DNA from: Leptospira levettii
GTDB lineage: Bacteria; Spirochaetota; Leptospiria; Leptospirales; Leptospiraceae
Direction: 5' to 3'
DNA length: 64,000 bases
Assembly: GCF_002812085.1 (NCBI RefSeq)
Contig: NZ_NPDM01000001.1
Span: 372,001 to 436,000, forward strand
The notes below the pieces were generated by a model. It was not told the origin of the DNA and ran no database searches. It saw nothing but the letters and a program-made list of their open reading frames with translations. Shown here piece by piece: positions 45,309 to 54,543 of the stretch. How positions within the stretch are numbered: the first letter of the stretch is position 1; each line of letters opens with the position of its first letter. The translations under genes and the position numbers were made by a program.

Positions 45309-46224
45309 ATTGAAAATCCAACACCTCCTCTTCCTTTTTCTGAAGGAAGGAGGTGTTTTTTAGTTTTTGCCACTCTTCGTAAGAATAAATGTTTCGTTCG
45401 AGTGTTTCCGTTTTTATCATTTGACTTTCCCTACACAAGGTACTTGCACCTTGTCGTAACAACATTTTACCCCCTTCGTTATCAAATTGTTTTGGGTGAT
45501 CAAAGACAAAAATTTCCCTGTTTTGTTCCATGGCACTCATCGCTGTGGAAATAGTGCCCGATTTTTTCCCTGACTCCATGATGAAAACCTTTTTGCAAAG
45601 TCCAGAAATCACACGATTTCGTTTCGGAAATGTCCACTTTGCGGGTTCTGTATGTAGGAGAAATTCTGAAATTAACAGTTGTTTGGGGTCATTTTTAATT
45701 CGTTTGTACAAATCACGGTTCCCTGGTGGGTATTCGATTCCCAGTGTGGTGCCAAGGATTCCAATAACAGGAATTCCAAATTCAAGTGCAGAAACAAAAG
45801 CCTGTCTGTCAATCCCGAGGGCCATTCCAGAGACAATGGCAATGTTTTCTTTTTCTGAAAAAGAACTTACAAGTGCTTTTGTTGCTGATAACGAAACGGG
45901 AGAAGATTTACGAGTGCCCACAATGGCAACAAGGTCTTTCTGCAAAAGAGTTAGGTCACCCATACCCACAATCACAAGTGGGGGATCATAAATTTCTTTT
46001 AGAAGTTTTGGATAATAGGGATCATAATAGGAAATTAATTTCCAACGAGGGTCTTTGTTTTGTTCCCATACTTTACATTCGGATAACCAAAATTTCCAGT
46101 CTTCTTCTTTAAAAAAAATGGGTAAGGCTTGGAATAAAGGTAAAAATTCATTATAATTACGCCAAACCTTTGTTTTACGCAAAAAAGAAAGAACTTTCGG
46201 ATGCCCCAAAATGGAAAGTACCAC
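45298..46224 (-). CDS. dprA: DNA processing protein DprA/Smf
   Basis: 308 residues. The Rossmann-like core shows IVGTRKSSPVS, IVSGMALGIDRQAFVSAL, GILGTTLGIEYPPGNRDLY, PLFISEFLL-type (here LLISEFLLH), FPKRNRVISGLCK and ESGKKSGTISTAM. DprA loads RecA onto incoming single-stranded DNA during natural transformation and occurs in many species not known to be competent. The N-terminal part (1-70) is a SAM-like region. No C-terminal winged helix is seen, as in other short forms. Confidence 0.92.
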   Translation of the reverse strand: MVLSILGHPKVLSFLRKTKVWRNYNEFLPLFQALPIFFKEEDWKFWLSECKVWEQNKDPRWKLISYYDPYYPKLLKEIYDPPLVIVGMGDLTLLQKDLVAIVGTRKSSPVSLSATKALVSSFSEKENIAIVSGMALGIDRQAFVSALEFGIPVIGILGTTLGIEYPPGNRDLYKRIKNDPKQLLISEFLLHTEPAKWTFPKRNRVISGLCKKVFIMESGKKSGTISTAMSAMEQNREIFVFDHPKQFDNEGGKMLLRQGASTLCRESQMIKTETLERNIYSYEEWQKLKNTSFLQKKEEEVLDFQFNL

Positions 46225-46235
46225 ATGGGATTAGG

Positions 46236-47150
46236 TCAGTTAGATTTGTTTTGGGCCCCAAGAACACTTAAATTCTTTAAAACATTTTGATAGGAAGAGT
46301 TTTCTTCCAAAGGTTCACGGATACTACCGTTCCCCTTCATTTCTTCTAAAATGGATTTGATGCGAACATATTCATCATAAGCGAGAGAAGACTTTCCAAT
46401 TTGGTATAAAAAATTAGCCTTCGCAAATCGTGTGGGAACATTATAAGGTTCTTTTCGTAATATTTGGTCTAACAAAGAAAAAGCGGAATCCAATTCATCA
46501 TAACCGCTTGCCAGTTTTCCATTCCAACTTTCGTCCTTTAAAGAAGAATCAAAATAGATCAGAGCTAATTGGAATGGGAAACGAGTATCGTCTTTGTCTA
46601 ATTTTGCCAATTGTTTGAATAAACTTATGGCACGACTCCTTCGTGTAGGTTCCCACCCCATATCTTTTGATGCATTTGCATAAGCAACAGCCGTCTCATA
46701 TAACAACTGTTTATCTAATTTTCCTGACTGGATGGCCTTTTCAAAAAAAGGTAATGCTGATTCGTAGGAATGGATTTCAAATCCACCTTGTTTTGCATTG
46801 GGAATGGATTCTGTAACGGCTTCCTCATAATATCGCACTCCTACATCTGCGGAACCTGCACGCATATAGGCGCGGGCAATTTTCCAAGAGAGTGCAGCCG
46901 ACTGGTTGGACTTTTGGACCAATTTCCGGATCCGTTTGTCCATTTCTTCAATTTCGGCTTCTTCCAAAGCCAATTTTTCTTTCCAATTGACGATGTCTTT
47001 TTCGGTGGTTTCACCGCCAATTCGTTTGCGGTACCGGGATTCTGTTAGGGATTTTAAGTAATCACAATGGGTAAAAAAGAGAAGCAAACCCAAAACAACA
47101 CCCAACTTGAGTGTGAAAACCATTGAAAACCGGTTGTTTTTTATGCCCAT
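46236..47150 (-). CDS. Lipoprotein with TPR-like repeats
   Basis: 304 residues. A signal peptide ends in lipobox LFFTHC (Cys 29). The mature part is helical; stretches such as AALSWKIARAYMRAGSADVGVRYYEEA and RFPFQLALIYF (given in part) fit tetratricopeptide repeats at about 90-280. Proteins of this build act as scaffold in the envelope. It lies 11 bp upstream of dprA on the same strand. Confidence 0.75.
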   Translation of the reverse strand: MGIKNNRFSMVFTLKLGVVLGLLLFFTHCDYLKSLTESRYRKRIGGETTEKDIVNWKEKLALEEAEIEEMDKRIRKLVQKSNQSAALSWKIARAYMRAGSADVGVRYYEEAVTESIPNAKQGGFEIHSYESALPFFEKAIQSGKLDKQLLYETAVAYANASKDMGWEPTRRSRAISLFKQLAKLDKDDTRFPFQLALIYFDSSLKDESWNGKLASGYDELDSAFSLLDQILRKEPYNVPTRFAKANFLYQIGKSSLAYDEYVRIKSILEEMKGNGSIREPLEENSSYQNVLKNLSVLGAQNKSN

Positions 47151-47200
47151 CGGTTCGATTTTAGTTTCTTTCTTTTGGATGAAAAGAAAAAAATGTGATT

Positions 47201-47629
47201 ATGTCTCTTAGTTTTCAAAGGTTGGGTGAAGTCCATTTGCCAGAGATCCTTACTTGGGAAACTCTATGTTTTCCAGGTGAAGAATGGACAGATAAAATGA
47301 TCCAAACCCATCTGGAATTCCATGCCGCATTTGGCATAGGGGACCAAAATATACAATGTTATGCGTTAGTTTGTGAGACACCTTGGGAAATAGAAATTTT
47401 CCGAATCGCAACACTACCCAACTTTAGAAAGTTAGGCCTAGCAAAACAATTGTTAGAAAAACTATTTAAGGAATTTCCAAAAAAGGAATTTTTCTTAGAA
47501 GTGAAAGAATCAAACGAACCAGCAATCAAACTTTATTTGTCTGTTGGTTTTGTTGAACTTGAGAGACGTAAAAAATACTACCCGGACGGATCAACTGCCG
47601 TTCTAATGAAGAGGAATCCCATCGAATGA
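47201..47629 (+). CDS. rimI: Ribosomal-protein alanine N-acetyltransferase (RimI)
   Basis: 142 residues from the ATG at 47201. GNAT fold: IFRIATLPNFRKLGLAKQLLE holds the acetyl-CoA-binding strand and pyrophosphate loop (RKLGLA), and LEVKESNEPAIKLYLSVGFVELERRKKYY (shown in part) ends with the RimI-type KKYY. RimI acetylates the N terminus of ribosomal protein S18 and, in some bacteria, other proteins. It overlaps the next gene by 4 bp. Confidence 0.82.
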   Translation: MSLSFQRLGEVHLPEILTWETLCFPGEEWTDKMIQTHLEFHAAFGIGDQNIQCYALVCETPWEIEIFRIATLPNFRKLGLAKQLLEKLFKEFPKKEFFLEVKESNEPAIKLYLSVGFVELERRKKYYPDGSTAVLMKRNPIE

Positions 47630-48399
47630 AAAATGCATATGTAACAGGCGCATCGCAAGGTATCGGAAAAGAATTTGTTAGAGCTCTCGGCAAAGATTAT
47701 AATGTTTTTTTAATCTCTAGGACGGAAGCGGACTTAAAAAAAGTTATCTTAGAATTAGAACCAAAGTCTAGAGGAATGTTGAAGTATATTGCCTTAGACC
47801 TTACTAAAAAGAAAGATGTGGAAGAACTATCAAGTATCATAGAAAAAGATAAAGATGCAGAATTATTAGTGAACAATGCAGGATTTGGAACTGTTGGTGA
47901 GTTTGCAACCCTTCCTCTTGATAAAGAATTAGATGAAGTGAGTTTAAATGTAAAAACTCTTGTTCACCTTTCACACACCGCACTGAACCGTTTCAAAAAA
48001 AACAAAAAAGGTTATTTAATCAACGTTGCATCTATCGCGGGTTATCTGCCAGCACCTGGCAGTGCTATTTATGCGGCAACAAAAGCCTTTGTTAAATCTT
48101 TTACTGAATCTATTCACGAAGAAGCCAAAAACTACGGCATTCATGTACAAGCACTTTGCCCGGGACTCACTCATTCTGACTTCCACCAACGTGCAGGGAT
48201 CAGTAAGTCCAAATACCCATCGTTTATGTGGCAAAATGCAGATGAAGTCGTCGAAGAGTCGTTAAGTGCACTCAAATATAACCAAGCAGTTTGTATCACA
48301 GGAAGTTTTAACCAAGGTGCGATCACCGTATCAGAACTCATTCCTCGAGGTTTTTTAAGAAAACTCAGTGGTAGATATTTAAAATTAGAAGAGGAATAA
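47626..48399 (+). CDS. Short-chain dehydrogenase/reductase
   Basis: 257 residues, classical SDR. The cofactor loop is GASQGIGKEF, then NNAGFGT, and the catalytic Ser, Tyr and Lys are in VASIAGY and YAATKAF. The Arg in LISRTE next to the cofactor loop suggests NADPH. C-terminal variable helices do not identify the substrate. It sits between rimI (overlap 4 bp) and the DUF445 gene (1 bp gap). Confidence 0.9.
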   Translation: MKNAYVTGASQGIGKEFVRALGKDYNVFLISRTEADLKKVILELEPKSRGMLKYIALDLTKKKDVEELSSIIEKDKDAELLVNNAGFGTVGEFATLPLDKELDEVSLNVKTLVHLSHTALNRFKKNKKGYLINVASIAGYLPAPGSAIYAATKAFVKSFTESIHEEAKNYGIHVQALCPGLTHSDFHQRAGISKSKYPSFMWQNADEVVEESLSALKYNQAVCITGSFNQGAITVSELIPRGFLRKLSGRYLKLEEE

Positions 48400-48400
48400 G

Positions 48401-49741
48401 ATGGATGTTGCTAAGTTAGATACTTGGTATCGAAGACTCCTCGTACTATTTTCTATTATTTGTGGTGGGTTTCAAATATACTACGAAGGGAATATTTGGA
48501 TCAATGCAATCTTTGTTGTGCTTATGGCGGGAATGGTTGGTTATTACACCAACTTCCTTGCGATCAAAATGTTATTCCAACCAAAACATGGTAAGGTGCT
48601 TGGTTGGTCTGGGCTTGTCCCCAAAAACAAATCAAAAATTGCAAAGTCTTTAGGGGAGAGTATCCAAAGTAATTTACTCCATCCCGACATCATCATTGCA
48701 TATATCTATGAAAGGAATTTAGTCGAAACGGGAATCCAAAAAATTGTCAAAGAAATTGACGAAGCCATCCACAACGACGAAATCCGTACTCTACTTGTAA
48801 CCAAAATCATTTCCATGTTAAAGGAACGTGGGCCTGAAATTTTAGAAGTGATCTTCGATTTTTCAGAAGAAACCATGAAAAAAATGGCAGAACGTCCTGA
48901 AGAAGTACAAAAACTTTGGGAATACACAAGAAACCGCCTAACATATTACCTAACAGAAGAAACCAACCGTGAAGAGTTAGGAAAACAACTCCGAGTCATT
49001 TTATTAGAAGAGATGCCGAAACTCGCGAACCTTTTAAACGAAGGACTCGAAGAATATTTAAAAACACGAAGCACCCTAGGAAAAATTGGAATTGGTGTGA
49101 AAAAAATATTTTCGTTTAACGAAGATGCGATCCGCGAACTTTTGGAACGATTTGTCAAAGACCCCGAAACATCCGATCAATTTATGAAGATGATGGATGA
49201 TATGATGGCTGGTTTACAAGAAAGACTTAATTCCAAGGAAACACAAGAATTCATCACAGGCAAAATATCCAATTGGTTAGAGGCTAGTGGTGATTACGCC
49301 AGACAAAACCTATTGCCGTCGGGTATTGAACGTTTACAATCATATCTGGATGATCCTAACAACTGGGAAGAGATCGAAAAAAACTTTTTCCGTGCAGTAG
49401 ATTGGGTAAAAAAACGCCTTCTCGAGTTTATGAATAGTGAAGAAGGAAAAGCGTATCTCAAAACCAATATTGAAAAATTTGTTCATAATATCAATGTTAC
49501 AGCACTTGTGGAAGAAAGAGTGATGGCACTTGATACAGATGATTTGGAAAAAATGATTCTGGACAATACCGGCGGGAATTTGGTCGTAATACAATTCTTA
49601 GGCGGAATTTTGGGAATGATTGCGGGACTCATCCAAGTTCACATTTATTTTGCAGTACCTGTGGGGGCTCTAGTTCTCATCACGTATTTGGCACATTACA
49701 GAAACCAAAAAAAATTCGAAGAACCAGCTCAAAATAAATAA
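48401..49741 (+). CDS. DUF445 family membrane protein
   Basis: 446 residues. Two N-terminal helices (about 12-50) and one or two at the C terminus (about 395-430) enclose a long helical, charged middle part that looks coiled. The N-terminal block GYYTNFLAIKMLFQPK is the DUF445 signature. The family has no settled biochemical role and is often near envelope genes. The end overlaps the convergent Lnb-like gene by 13 bp. Confidence 0.9.
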   Translation: MDVAKLDTWYRRLLVLFSIICGGFQIYYEGNIWINAIFVVLMAGMVGYYTNFLAIKMLFQPKHGKVLGWSGLVPKNKSKIAKSLGESIQSNLLHPDIIIAYIYERNLVETGIQKIVKEIDEAIHNDEIRTLLVTKIISMLKERGPEILEVIFDFSEETMKKMAERPEEVQKLWEYTRNRLTYYLTEETNREELGKQLRVILLEEMPKLANLLNEGLEEYLKTRSTLGKIGIGVKKIFSFNEDAIRELLERFVKDPETSDQFMKMMDDMMAGLQERLNSKETQEFITGKISNWLEASGDYARQNLLPSGIERLQSYLDDPNNWEEIEKNFFRAVDWVKKRLLEFMNSEEGKAYLKTNIEKFVHNINVTALVEERVMALDTDDLEKMILDNTGGNLVVIQFLGGILGMIAGLIQVHIYFAVPVGALVLITYLAHYRNQKKFEEPAQNK

Positions 49742-51786
49742 TGGAAGGAACCAGATACTTCTTGGTAGTTTGGTTCCTTTTTCATTTCCACTCGAAATTC
49801 TGATTCTTGTGACCATAAATACCGTAAGGTTACACTTGATCCAATTTGGTTTTTGTTGGTTTGGTTTCCATAATGTTGGAAAAAAAATCCACCTAACAAT
49901 TTCCAGTTCCCCCACTCTTTTTGGTAAATGGTTTGGGCATTGGGACCATACCTTCCCCCTTGTTCAAAGCCAGGGTGGAATTGTGACTTAAAACCTAGTA
50001 AAAAAGAAATAGCCCCTAACCGATCTTTGGTTTTCGAAAATTCATCGGCAAATGTCCAACCTGTGGCAAGATCCAAATTGGCGACTTGTTTACGTTCCCA
50101 TTCTGTTTCCGCTCTTCCATTCCTAATTTCCCACCATTGATTTTGTTTGCCTTTGAAAAGAGTGGTTTGGATTCCAAAGTCAAATAAATAAGACCAATGT
50201 TTGGATATGGAATTGTAAGGGCTCAATGAAACCAATCGAACCAATGTTAAGGAAGTAAGTTCTATTTTTTTTCCTTCAAACTGACGAATGTTTCCATCCA
50301 AAAACACCAACTCACCGTTTGGTGGAGAACCCTTACTCACATTGAGTAAATCATGGTATGCAAATCGGTATTTCCATTCCAAAAATGGTCCAAAATTAGA
50401 GGACCCACCACCAAGAACAATCCTTGATTTTGGGTGTGCCAATTCAGGTGGAGACGGAATCACTCTATCGTTCCATGGTTCTGTTAGGTTTGGAAATTTT
50501 GAACGAAACTCTAATGTTTTTTGTTCATTGGATTTTTGGATCTCATTTGGCTTTGGAGATTGGAAACTTTGGTAACGGGAGGCCAACAAAAAAGCATCGA
50601 GTACAAGTGATTGGCGGATTCCTTTCTCTTTATTCTCTAAGAAGAGTAAATCAAAGGTTTCTTTCCCATTTGTGTCTAACAAATGATAGAAAGCTTTTTT
50701 TTCTTCCGGTTCCATTTGTCCAACAAGGAATGTGATCTCCGAATACAACGATGGTCGGTATTTTGTTTCTACCACCAATCCTTCTCTTTGGGAATACAGT
50801 TTAATGGTATCAACGGGACTCACAACACCACCTAATTTTGATTTTAGATGGAGTTCTGGTCTTATGACATCCAACCATTCTACAAGGAATGTCCCACAGT
50901 TGGCATTCAAAAAATAATAATCAAATTCTGCACGTGACAATTCCCATAGATGAGAAACAAGGAGTTCCAACTCATCTTTGTTTAACGACAATCGGTATTC
51001 CCATAAATCGCGACTTTCGAGGTCATTGTATTCATTCACTTTTAAATAATAGGGGAACAAAGAAAACTTCGCTTTGAATCCACCAAACAATCCATGATAG
51101 GCATACCGAATCGGATCTAAATTTGGTGTTTCGGCGGAAACATTCACCGCATAATCCAAAATTTCGGATCCATTCTCTTCATTTGACTTTTGGTTGAACT
51201 TGAGCATTGTATGCCCAAAAACAGAAGCAGGTGACATGAGATAATAGGAAGCAAACACTATGGATACCGAATCAGCACCGATTGATTCTTTCCAAACTTC
51301 ATACCTCTCACAACGAATTCCACTTCGTTTCAAAAAATCAACACCAAACGTTTGTTTAATGAAATGATGCCTTGTTGGGTACGAACAGACGGGATGGATA
51401 AGTCCTTCTGGAATGGGCCCTTCTACAAAAAAACTCCGAAGGGTTGCTTCCAATTCTTTTTTGGGATTGGTTCTCCCTTCGGAAGATAAAAAAAAGCGAG
51501 AATTTACGATTTTACTTTGGTAGTTATCTTTTCCCTTCGTTTCGTAATGGACAAGCCGTAGCCACTTAGGATCCAAATCAGTTCGCCTAACACTCGCTTC
51601 ATCCAACATGGATTGTAGTAAAATTTGTTCAGATTCTCGTTTCGGAAGAAAACCACCCCATTCTTTGGTTTTATCTACATCCAGGAGAAGGAGAGAACTG
51701 GGTTCCCCGAGAAGGGAAAATGGTGCAAAACAAAAATGCAATGCCAAAAGAAAGGCCCACCCAATTTTTGTTTTTTGCATTCGCAC
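49729..51786 (-). CDS. Lnb/DUF4105-like protein with probable outer-membrane barrel
   Basis: 685 residues and a signal peptide (1-27). Residues about 110-330 match DUF4105/Lnb: ASVFGHTMLKF with the conserved His and DYYFLNANCGTFLVEWLDV with the conserved Cys, the likely acyl or nucleophile pair. Members of this family have been linked to N-acylation of lipoproteins. The last 220 residues have alternating polar/hydrophobic strands and end in aromatic Phe (GSFHYLF), as in outer-membrane barrels. In a genus rich in lipoproteins an extra acyltransferase would be relevant, but this is inferred. Confidence 0.75.
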   Translation of the reverse strand: MRMQKTKIGWAFLLALHFCFAPFSLLGEPSSLLLLDVDKTKEWGGFLPKRESEQILLQSMLDEASVRRTDLDPKWLRLVHYETKGKDNYQSKIVNSRFFLSSEGRTNPKKELEATLRSFFVEGPIPEGLIHPVCSYPTRHHFIKQTFGVDFLKRSGIRCERYEVWKESIGADSVSIVFASYYLMSPASVFGHTMLKFNQKSNEENGSEILDYAVNVSAETPNLDPIRYAYHGLFGGFKAKFSLFPYYLKVNEYNDLESRDLWEYRLSLNKDELELLVSHLWELSRAEFDYYFLNANCGTFLVEWLDVIRPELHLKSKLGGVVSPVDTIKLYSQREGLVVETKYRPSLYSEITFLVGQMEPEEKKAFYHLLDTNGKETFDLLFLENKEKGIRQSLVLDAFLLASRYQSFQSPKPNEIQKSNEQKTLEFRSKFPNLTEPWNDRVIPSPPELAHPKSRIVLGGGSSNFGPFLEWKYRFAYHDLLNVSKGSPPNGELVFLDGNIRQFEGKKIELTSLTLVRLVSLSPYNSISKHWSYLFDFGIQTTLFKGKQNQWWEIRNGRAETEWERKQVANLDLATGWTFADEFSKTKDRLGAISFLLGFKSQFHPGFEQGGRYGPNAQTIYQKEWGNWKLLGGFFFQHYGNQTNKNQIGSSVTLRYLWSQESEFRVEMKKEPNYQEVSGSFHYLF

Positions 51787-52320
51787 AAGCCAGAATTCTC
51801 CTTCCTCTCAAAATGAAAAAATGCTTTTTCCTTCCGTCACCTCCCATAGAAAATTGGAAACCCTAATGACGAAGTCCACATTCAAAATGACGGAGAGCTC
51901 AAAAATAGAAATTACTTTCCCAAAGAAACTCAAGATTTTGTCCCATTTATTACGACAAAATTCCAGCCTAGCAAACGTTTATTTTGGTGAATTCAATTTG
52001 AAACTGGCAGAGAGGTCTTTCCATCGAATGCAAACTTGCGTCTTGGATAAACTTTGATTGGAATGATTCTCAATTGGCAATTCTTGTCACATACGATCTT
52101 AAATATATGCGATAAAACAAATTTGTAATCAATGGGCGTAAGGCGACAAAATGAGCCAAACTTTTGCTAGTCTAGGAAGCTAATCTCTTGTTAATGCAAG
52201 TAAAATAATTTCATTTTCAATTTTTATAAAACGATTCATGTTTAAAATCTTTTGCAATCTTTAAAATTTTATTTGATTCATTTTGATAGATAAGCTGAAA
52301 TCGACGTCCAGGAGATATTT
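51787..52320. other. Intergenic region upstream of a lipoprotein gene
   Basis: 534 bp, AT-rich. It may hold the small gene at 51866-52057 and must hold the promoters of both flanking genes, but I see no convincing -35/-10 pair. No RNA structure is recognised. Confidence 0.4.
51866..52057 (+). CDS. Possible small protein
   Basis: 63 residues from the ATG at 51866. The sequence is plausible as protein (charged, mixed, KIEITFPKKLKILSHLLRQN) with one Cys, but has no recognised family and no clear ribosome-binding site. The same frame is open further upstream, antisense to the Lnb-like gene. Confidence 0.25.
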   Translation: MTKSTFKMTESSKIEITFPKKLKILSHLLRQNSSLANVYFGEFNLKLAERSFHRMQTCVLDKL

Positions 52321-53259
52321 ATGAGAAGAAAAATCGCTCTACTTGCCTTCGTTTTTTCTTTTTTGATTGTGAATTGTGCATCACCAACAATCAAAGAAAT
52401 TAACGATTCAGCAGTAGCCATCGCAAAAGAAGCAAAAGAATTAAAAGCAAATGGTAAAACTGAAGAAGCTATCCGCGTAATCAGTGTGATTGATGTTTTA
52501 CATCCTGATGATCCGATCATCGCTGAAATTAAAAGTGGAGCATCTGCTGAACAAATTGAATCAGTGACTCCTACAGTTTTGTTAGGTTATAACAAAGCTC
52601 TCCGTGCAAAAGTGCAACCAACAACAACTGAAAAAGTACTTTGGTACATCCCAGATAGAATTTTCGATTTTATTGACCAATTTGAAGTATGGATTCACGT
52701 AGGTCCACAAATTGGAGTTGGTGGTCACTTAACAAGAGCAATTCAAGCAGAAGCATATACTGGAGCTACAATTGCTTTAGGTGGTGGTCAAAAGAAAATG
52801 TTAGGTTTCAAATCAGAAGCTAATACAGAAATTGGTGTTGGACCAATCGTTGCAGCAGGAGTTTTCGGTGCGAAAGTAGGAACTGGTGGACTCGCTTACA
52901 ATGCGGACGCTCTTTGGTTCCATAAACCATCAGAAGCAATTTACCAAACTTATCGCGATTATTGGGGTTTGGGTGCTCACTTTGGATTAATCTATTTTGG
53001 AGCAGAAGCTGAATACCATCCTCTTGAAATCTATGATTTCTTAGCAGGTATCATCCTTTATGACCCAATGAATGACGATTTTGCAACTTCAAGAAGATTA
53101 CAATACACTTCCAGACAAACAGGACTGATTCGAAATTTCTCGAAGAGTGTAGGTAGTTTAGAAGAAGAGGATATTGCAATGTATAAAAAAGAATATCCGA
53201 AACTGAATGTTGGAAGCACAGGAACTCAAGAAACGACTCCTGCTCCAAAAAAGAAGTAA
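52321..53259 (+). CDS. Lipoprotein with beta-rich middle
   Basis: 312 residues from an ATG with AGGAG at ideal spacing. Signal peptide and lipobox LIVNC (Cys 19). A short helical repeat at about 20-70 (SAVAIAKEAKELKANGKTEEA) resembles one TPR unit. The middle (about 120-240) is Gly-rich with amphipathic strands, for example VGPQIGVGGHLTRA and FGLIYFGAEAEYHPL. The tail is Pro/Thr/Lys-rich. Strong codon bias suggests good expression. Function unknown. Confidence 0.8.
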   Translation: MRRKIALLAFVFSFLIVNCASPTIKEINDSAVAIAKEAKELKANGKTEEAIRVISVIDVLHPDDPIIAEIKSGASAEQIESVTPTVLLGYNKALRAKVQPTTTEKVLWYIPDRIFDFIDQFEVWIHVGPQIGVGGHLTRAIQAEAYTGATIALGGGQKKMLGFKSEANTEIGVGPIVAAGVFGAKVGTGGLAYNADALWFHKPSEAIYQTYRDYWGLGAHFGLIYFGAEAEYHPLEIYDFLAGIILYDPMNDDFATSRRLQYTSRQTGLIRNFSKSVGSLEEEDIAMYKKEYPKLNVGSTGTQETTPAPKKK

Positions 53260-53275
53260 TTAAGATTACGAATTT

Positions 53276-53304
53276 ACAGTTAGCTGATTAACTCAGCTAA
53301 CTGT
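53276..53304 (+). terminator. Perfect 12-bp hairpin between convergent genes
   Basis: ACAGTTAGCTGA (53276-53287) pairs exactly with TCAGCTAACTGT (53293-53304) around TTAAC. It touches the stop codon of the opposite gene. A further copy of AGTTAGCTGA lies at 53317-53326 within that gene. The T run after it is poor, so it may work on both strands. Confidence 0.65.
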
Positions 53305-54113
53305 CACTTTCTCAAAGTTAGCTGATAAAGTAACTCCCTCTCAAATTCTTCCACGTGAATTTTGTAAGCATTTTCAGGAGGAACTCCTGCCTGACTAAAA
53401 AAAGTTTGGAATCCTTCGTTTGGAATCATCCACAAAGCAGATATAATTGTGTAAGGACGATTATAATAAAAACTGTTTTGGTATTTTAGGTTTTTATCAA
53501 ATACAACATAGAATGTTTCCGCTTTAGAAACTTCATAAATGGGAATCAAACCCATTGTAATAATTCCAAAAAAACCAGTGACTGCATTAATGCCAGCCTT
53601 TGTTCTTTCGTGGTAGTAAGGTAAGTGAATGGCCATAATGATATAATCAGCATCAAATTTTTTAATTACGAATTTATCTTTTTTACTTTTTGCTGGTACC
53701 AAAATTTTTTCTAATTCTACTTTCCCTGTGGCTTCCGTTTTTGATAAGTATTCAATCACAAATCTTTTTAGATCTAAGTCATTTACAGGTATGGTTTTAT
53801 CAGCCTTTTGTGTATCAATGTATTGCCCATGTTTAAAAAATTTGTAAGTAGCTGTAGTATAGTCAACTTCTGCAAACTGAGCATCTTTAAGTAGAGTCGA
53901 TTCTGATTTGGATATTTTATAAGTATGAAATCCAAAGAGTAAAATTTTAGGATTCTTTTTTTTGGCAACTAATTCGTTCCAATGATCATCTGCTGTTTTC
54001 AGATTGTCTGTACGAATCGTATAACTGGATTCGTACACATAACGACTACAATTGAAAAAAAGAAGGAAAACGGAGGTAATGGAGAGGAGATTGATTCTAA
54101 CAGTTGAAATCAT
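53304..54113 (-). CDS. Hypothetical lipoprotein with central hydrophobic segment
   Basis: 269 residues. Signal peptide and lipobox LFFNC (Cys 22). A second hydrophobic stretch at about 180-205 (INAVTGFFGIITMGLIPIYE) sits in the mature part; it could insert in a membrane. The rest is mixed and Lys-rich. I recognise no family. Spacing to the convergent lipoprotein gene is the hairpin only. Confidence 0.7.
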   Translation of the reverse strand: MISTVRINLLSITSVFLLFFNCSRYVYESSYTIRTDNLKTADDHWNELVAKKKNPKILLFGFHTYKISKSESTLLKDAQFAEVDYTTATYKFFKHGQYIDTQKADKTIPVNDLDLKRFVIEYLSKTEATGKVELEKILVPAKSKKDKFVIKKFDADYIIMAIHLPYYHERTKAGINAVTGFFGIITMGLIPIYEVSKAETFYVVFDKNLKYQNSFYYNRPYTIISALWMIPNEGFQTFFSQAGVPPENAYKIHVEEFERELLYQLTLRK

Positions 54114-54174
54114 AAAATTCTAATTGACAAACAATCTTAAATTGAAATGAAAAATCAACAAACTTCTCAATATT

Positions 54175-54543
54175 TTGAAGTCTTCTAAAAAATTTCTTTC
54201 AAAAAATGCGTTCTTTATCAATTCTAATCAAAATGTACCAGATCATATGACAACTGTTCAATGTAATTGCAAAAATTTAAAATCTAAAAAGTTGCACAAT
54301 ACGTTTCTCAAGATAATTTCAATTGTTTACCTTTGTTTTTTTCTTCAAATATGCAAATTGCCTGATATTGCAAAAGAAGATCAAAAAGAAAAGGATTTAA
54401 AAAGTCTTTGTACCATTACCCAATTGGATTATTATACATCATGCCAGTCTACAGGAGTTGGCAAACCATCCAGATGTTCTGATCTCTACATGCAATGCAC
54501 TTATCTTTGTGGCTTTGCAAACAAGTTCGGTTGTGGATTCTAA
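54175..54543 (+). CDS. Small Cys-rich probable lipoprotein
   Basis: Up to 122 residues from a TTG; the ATG at 54247 is a possible later start. A hydrophobic helix ends in FLQICKLPD, a lipobox-like site (Cys 60 in the long form). The following 60 residues have six cysteines (LCTITQLDYYTSCQ, RCSDLYMQCTYLCGFANKFGC in part), suggesting a small disulfide-stabilised domain. Its stop overlaps the convergent serine hydrolase gene by 4 bp (CTAA). Confidence 0.6.
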   Translation: MKSSKKFLSKNAFFINSNQNVPDHMTTVQCNCKNLKSKKLHNTFLKIISIVYLCFFLQICKLPDIAKEDQKEKDLKSLCTITQLDYYTSCQSTGVGKPSRCSDLYMQCTYLCGFANKFGCGF

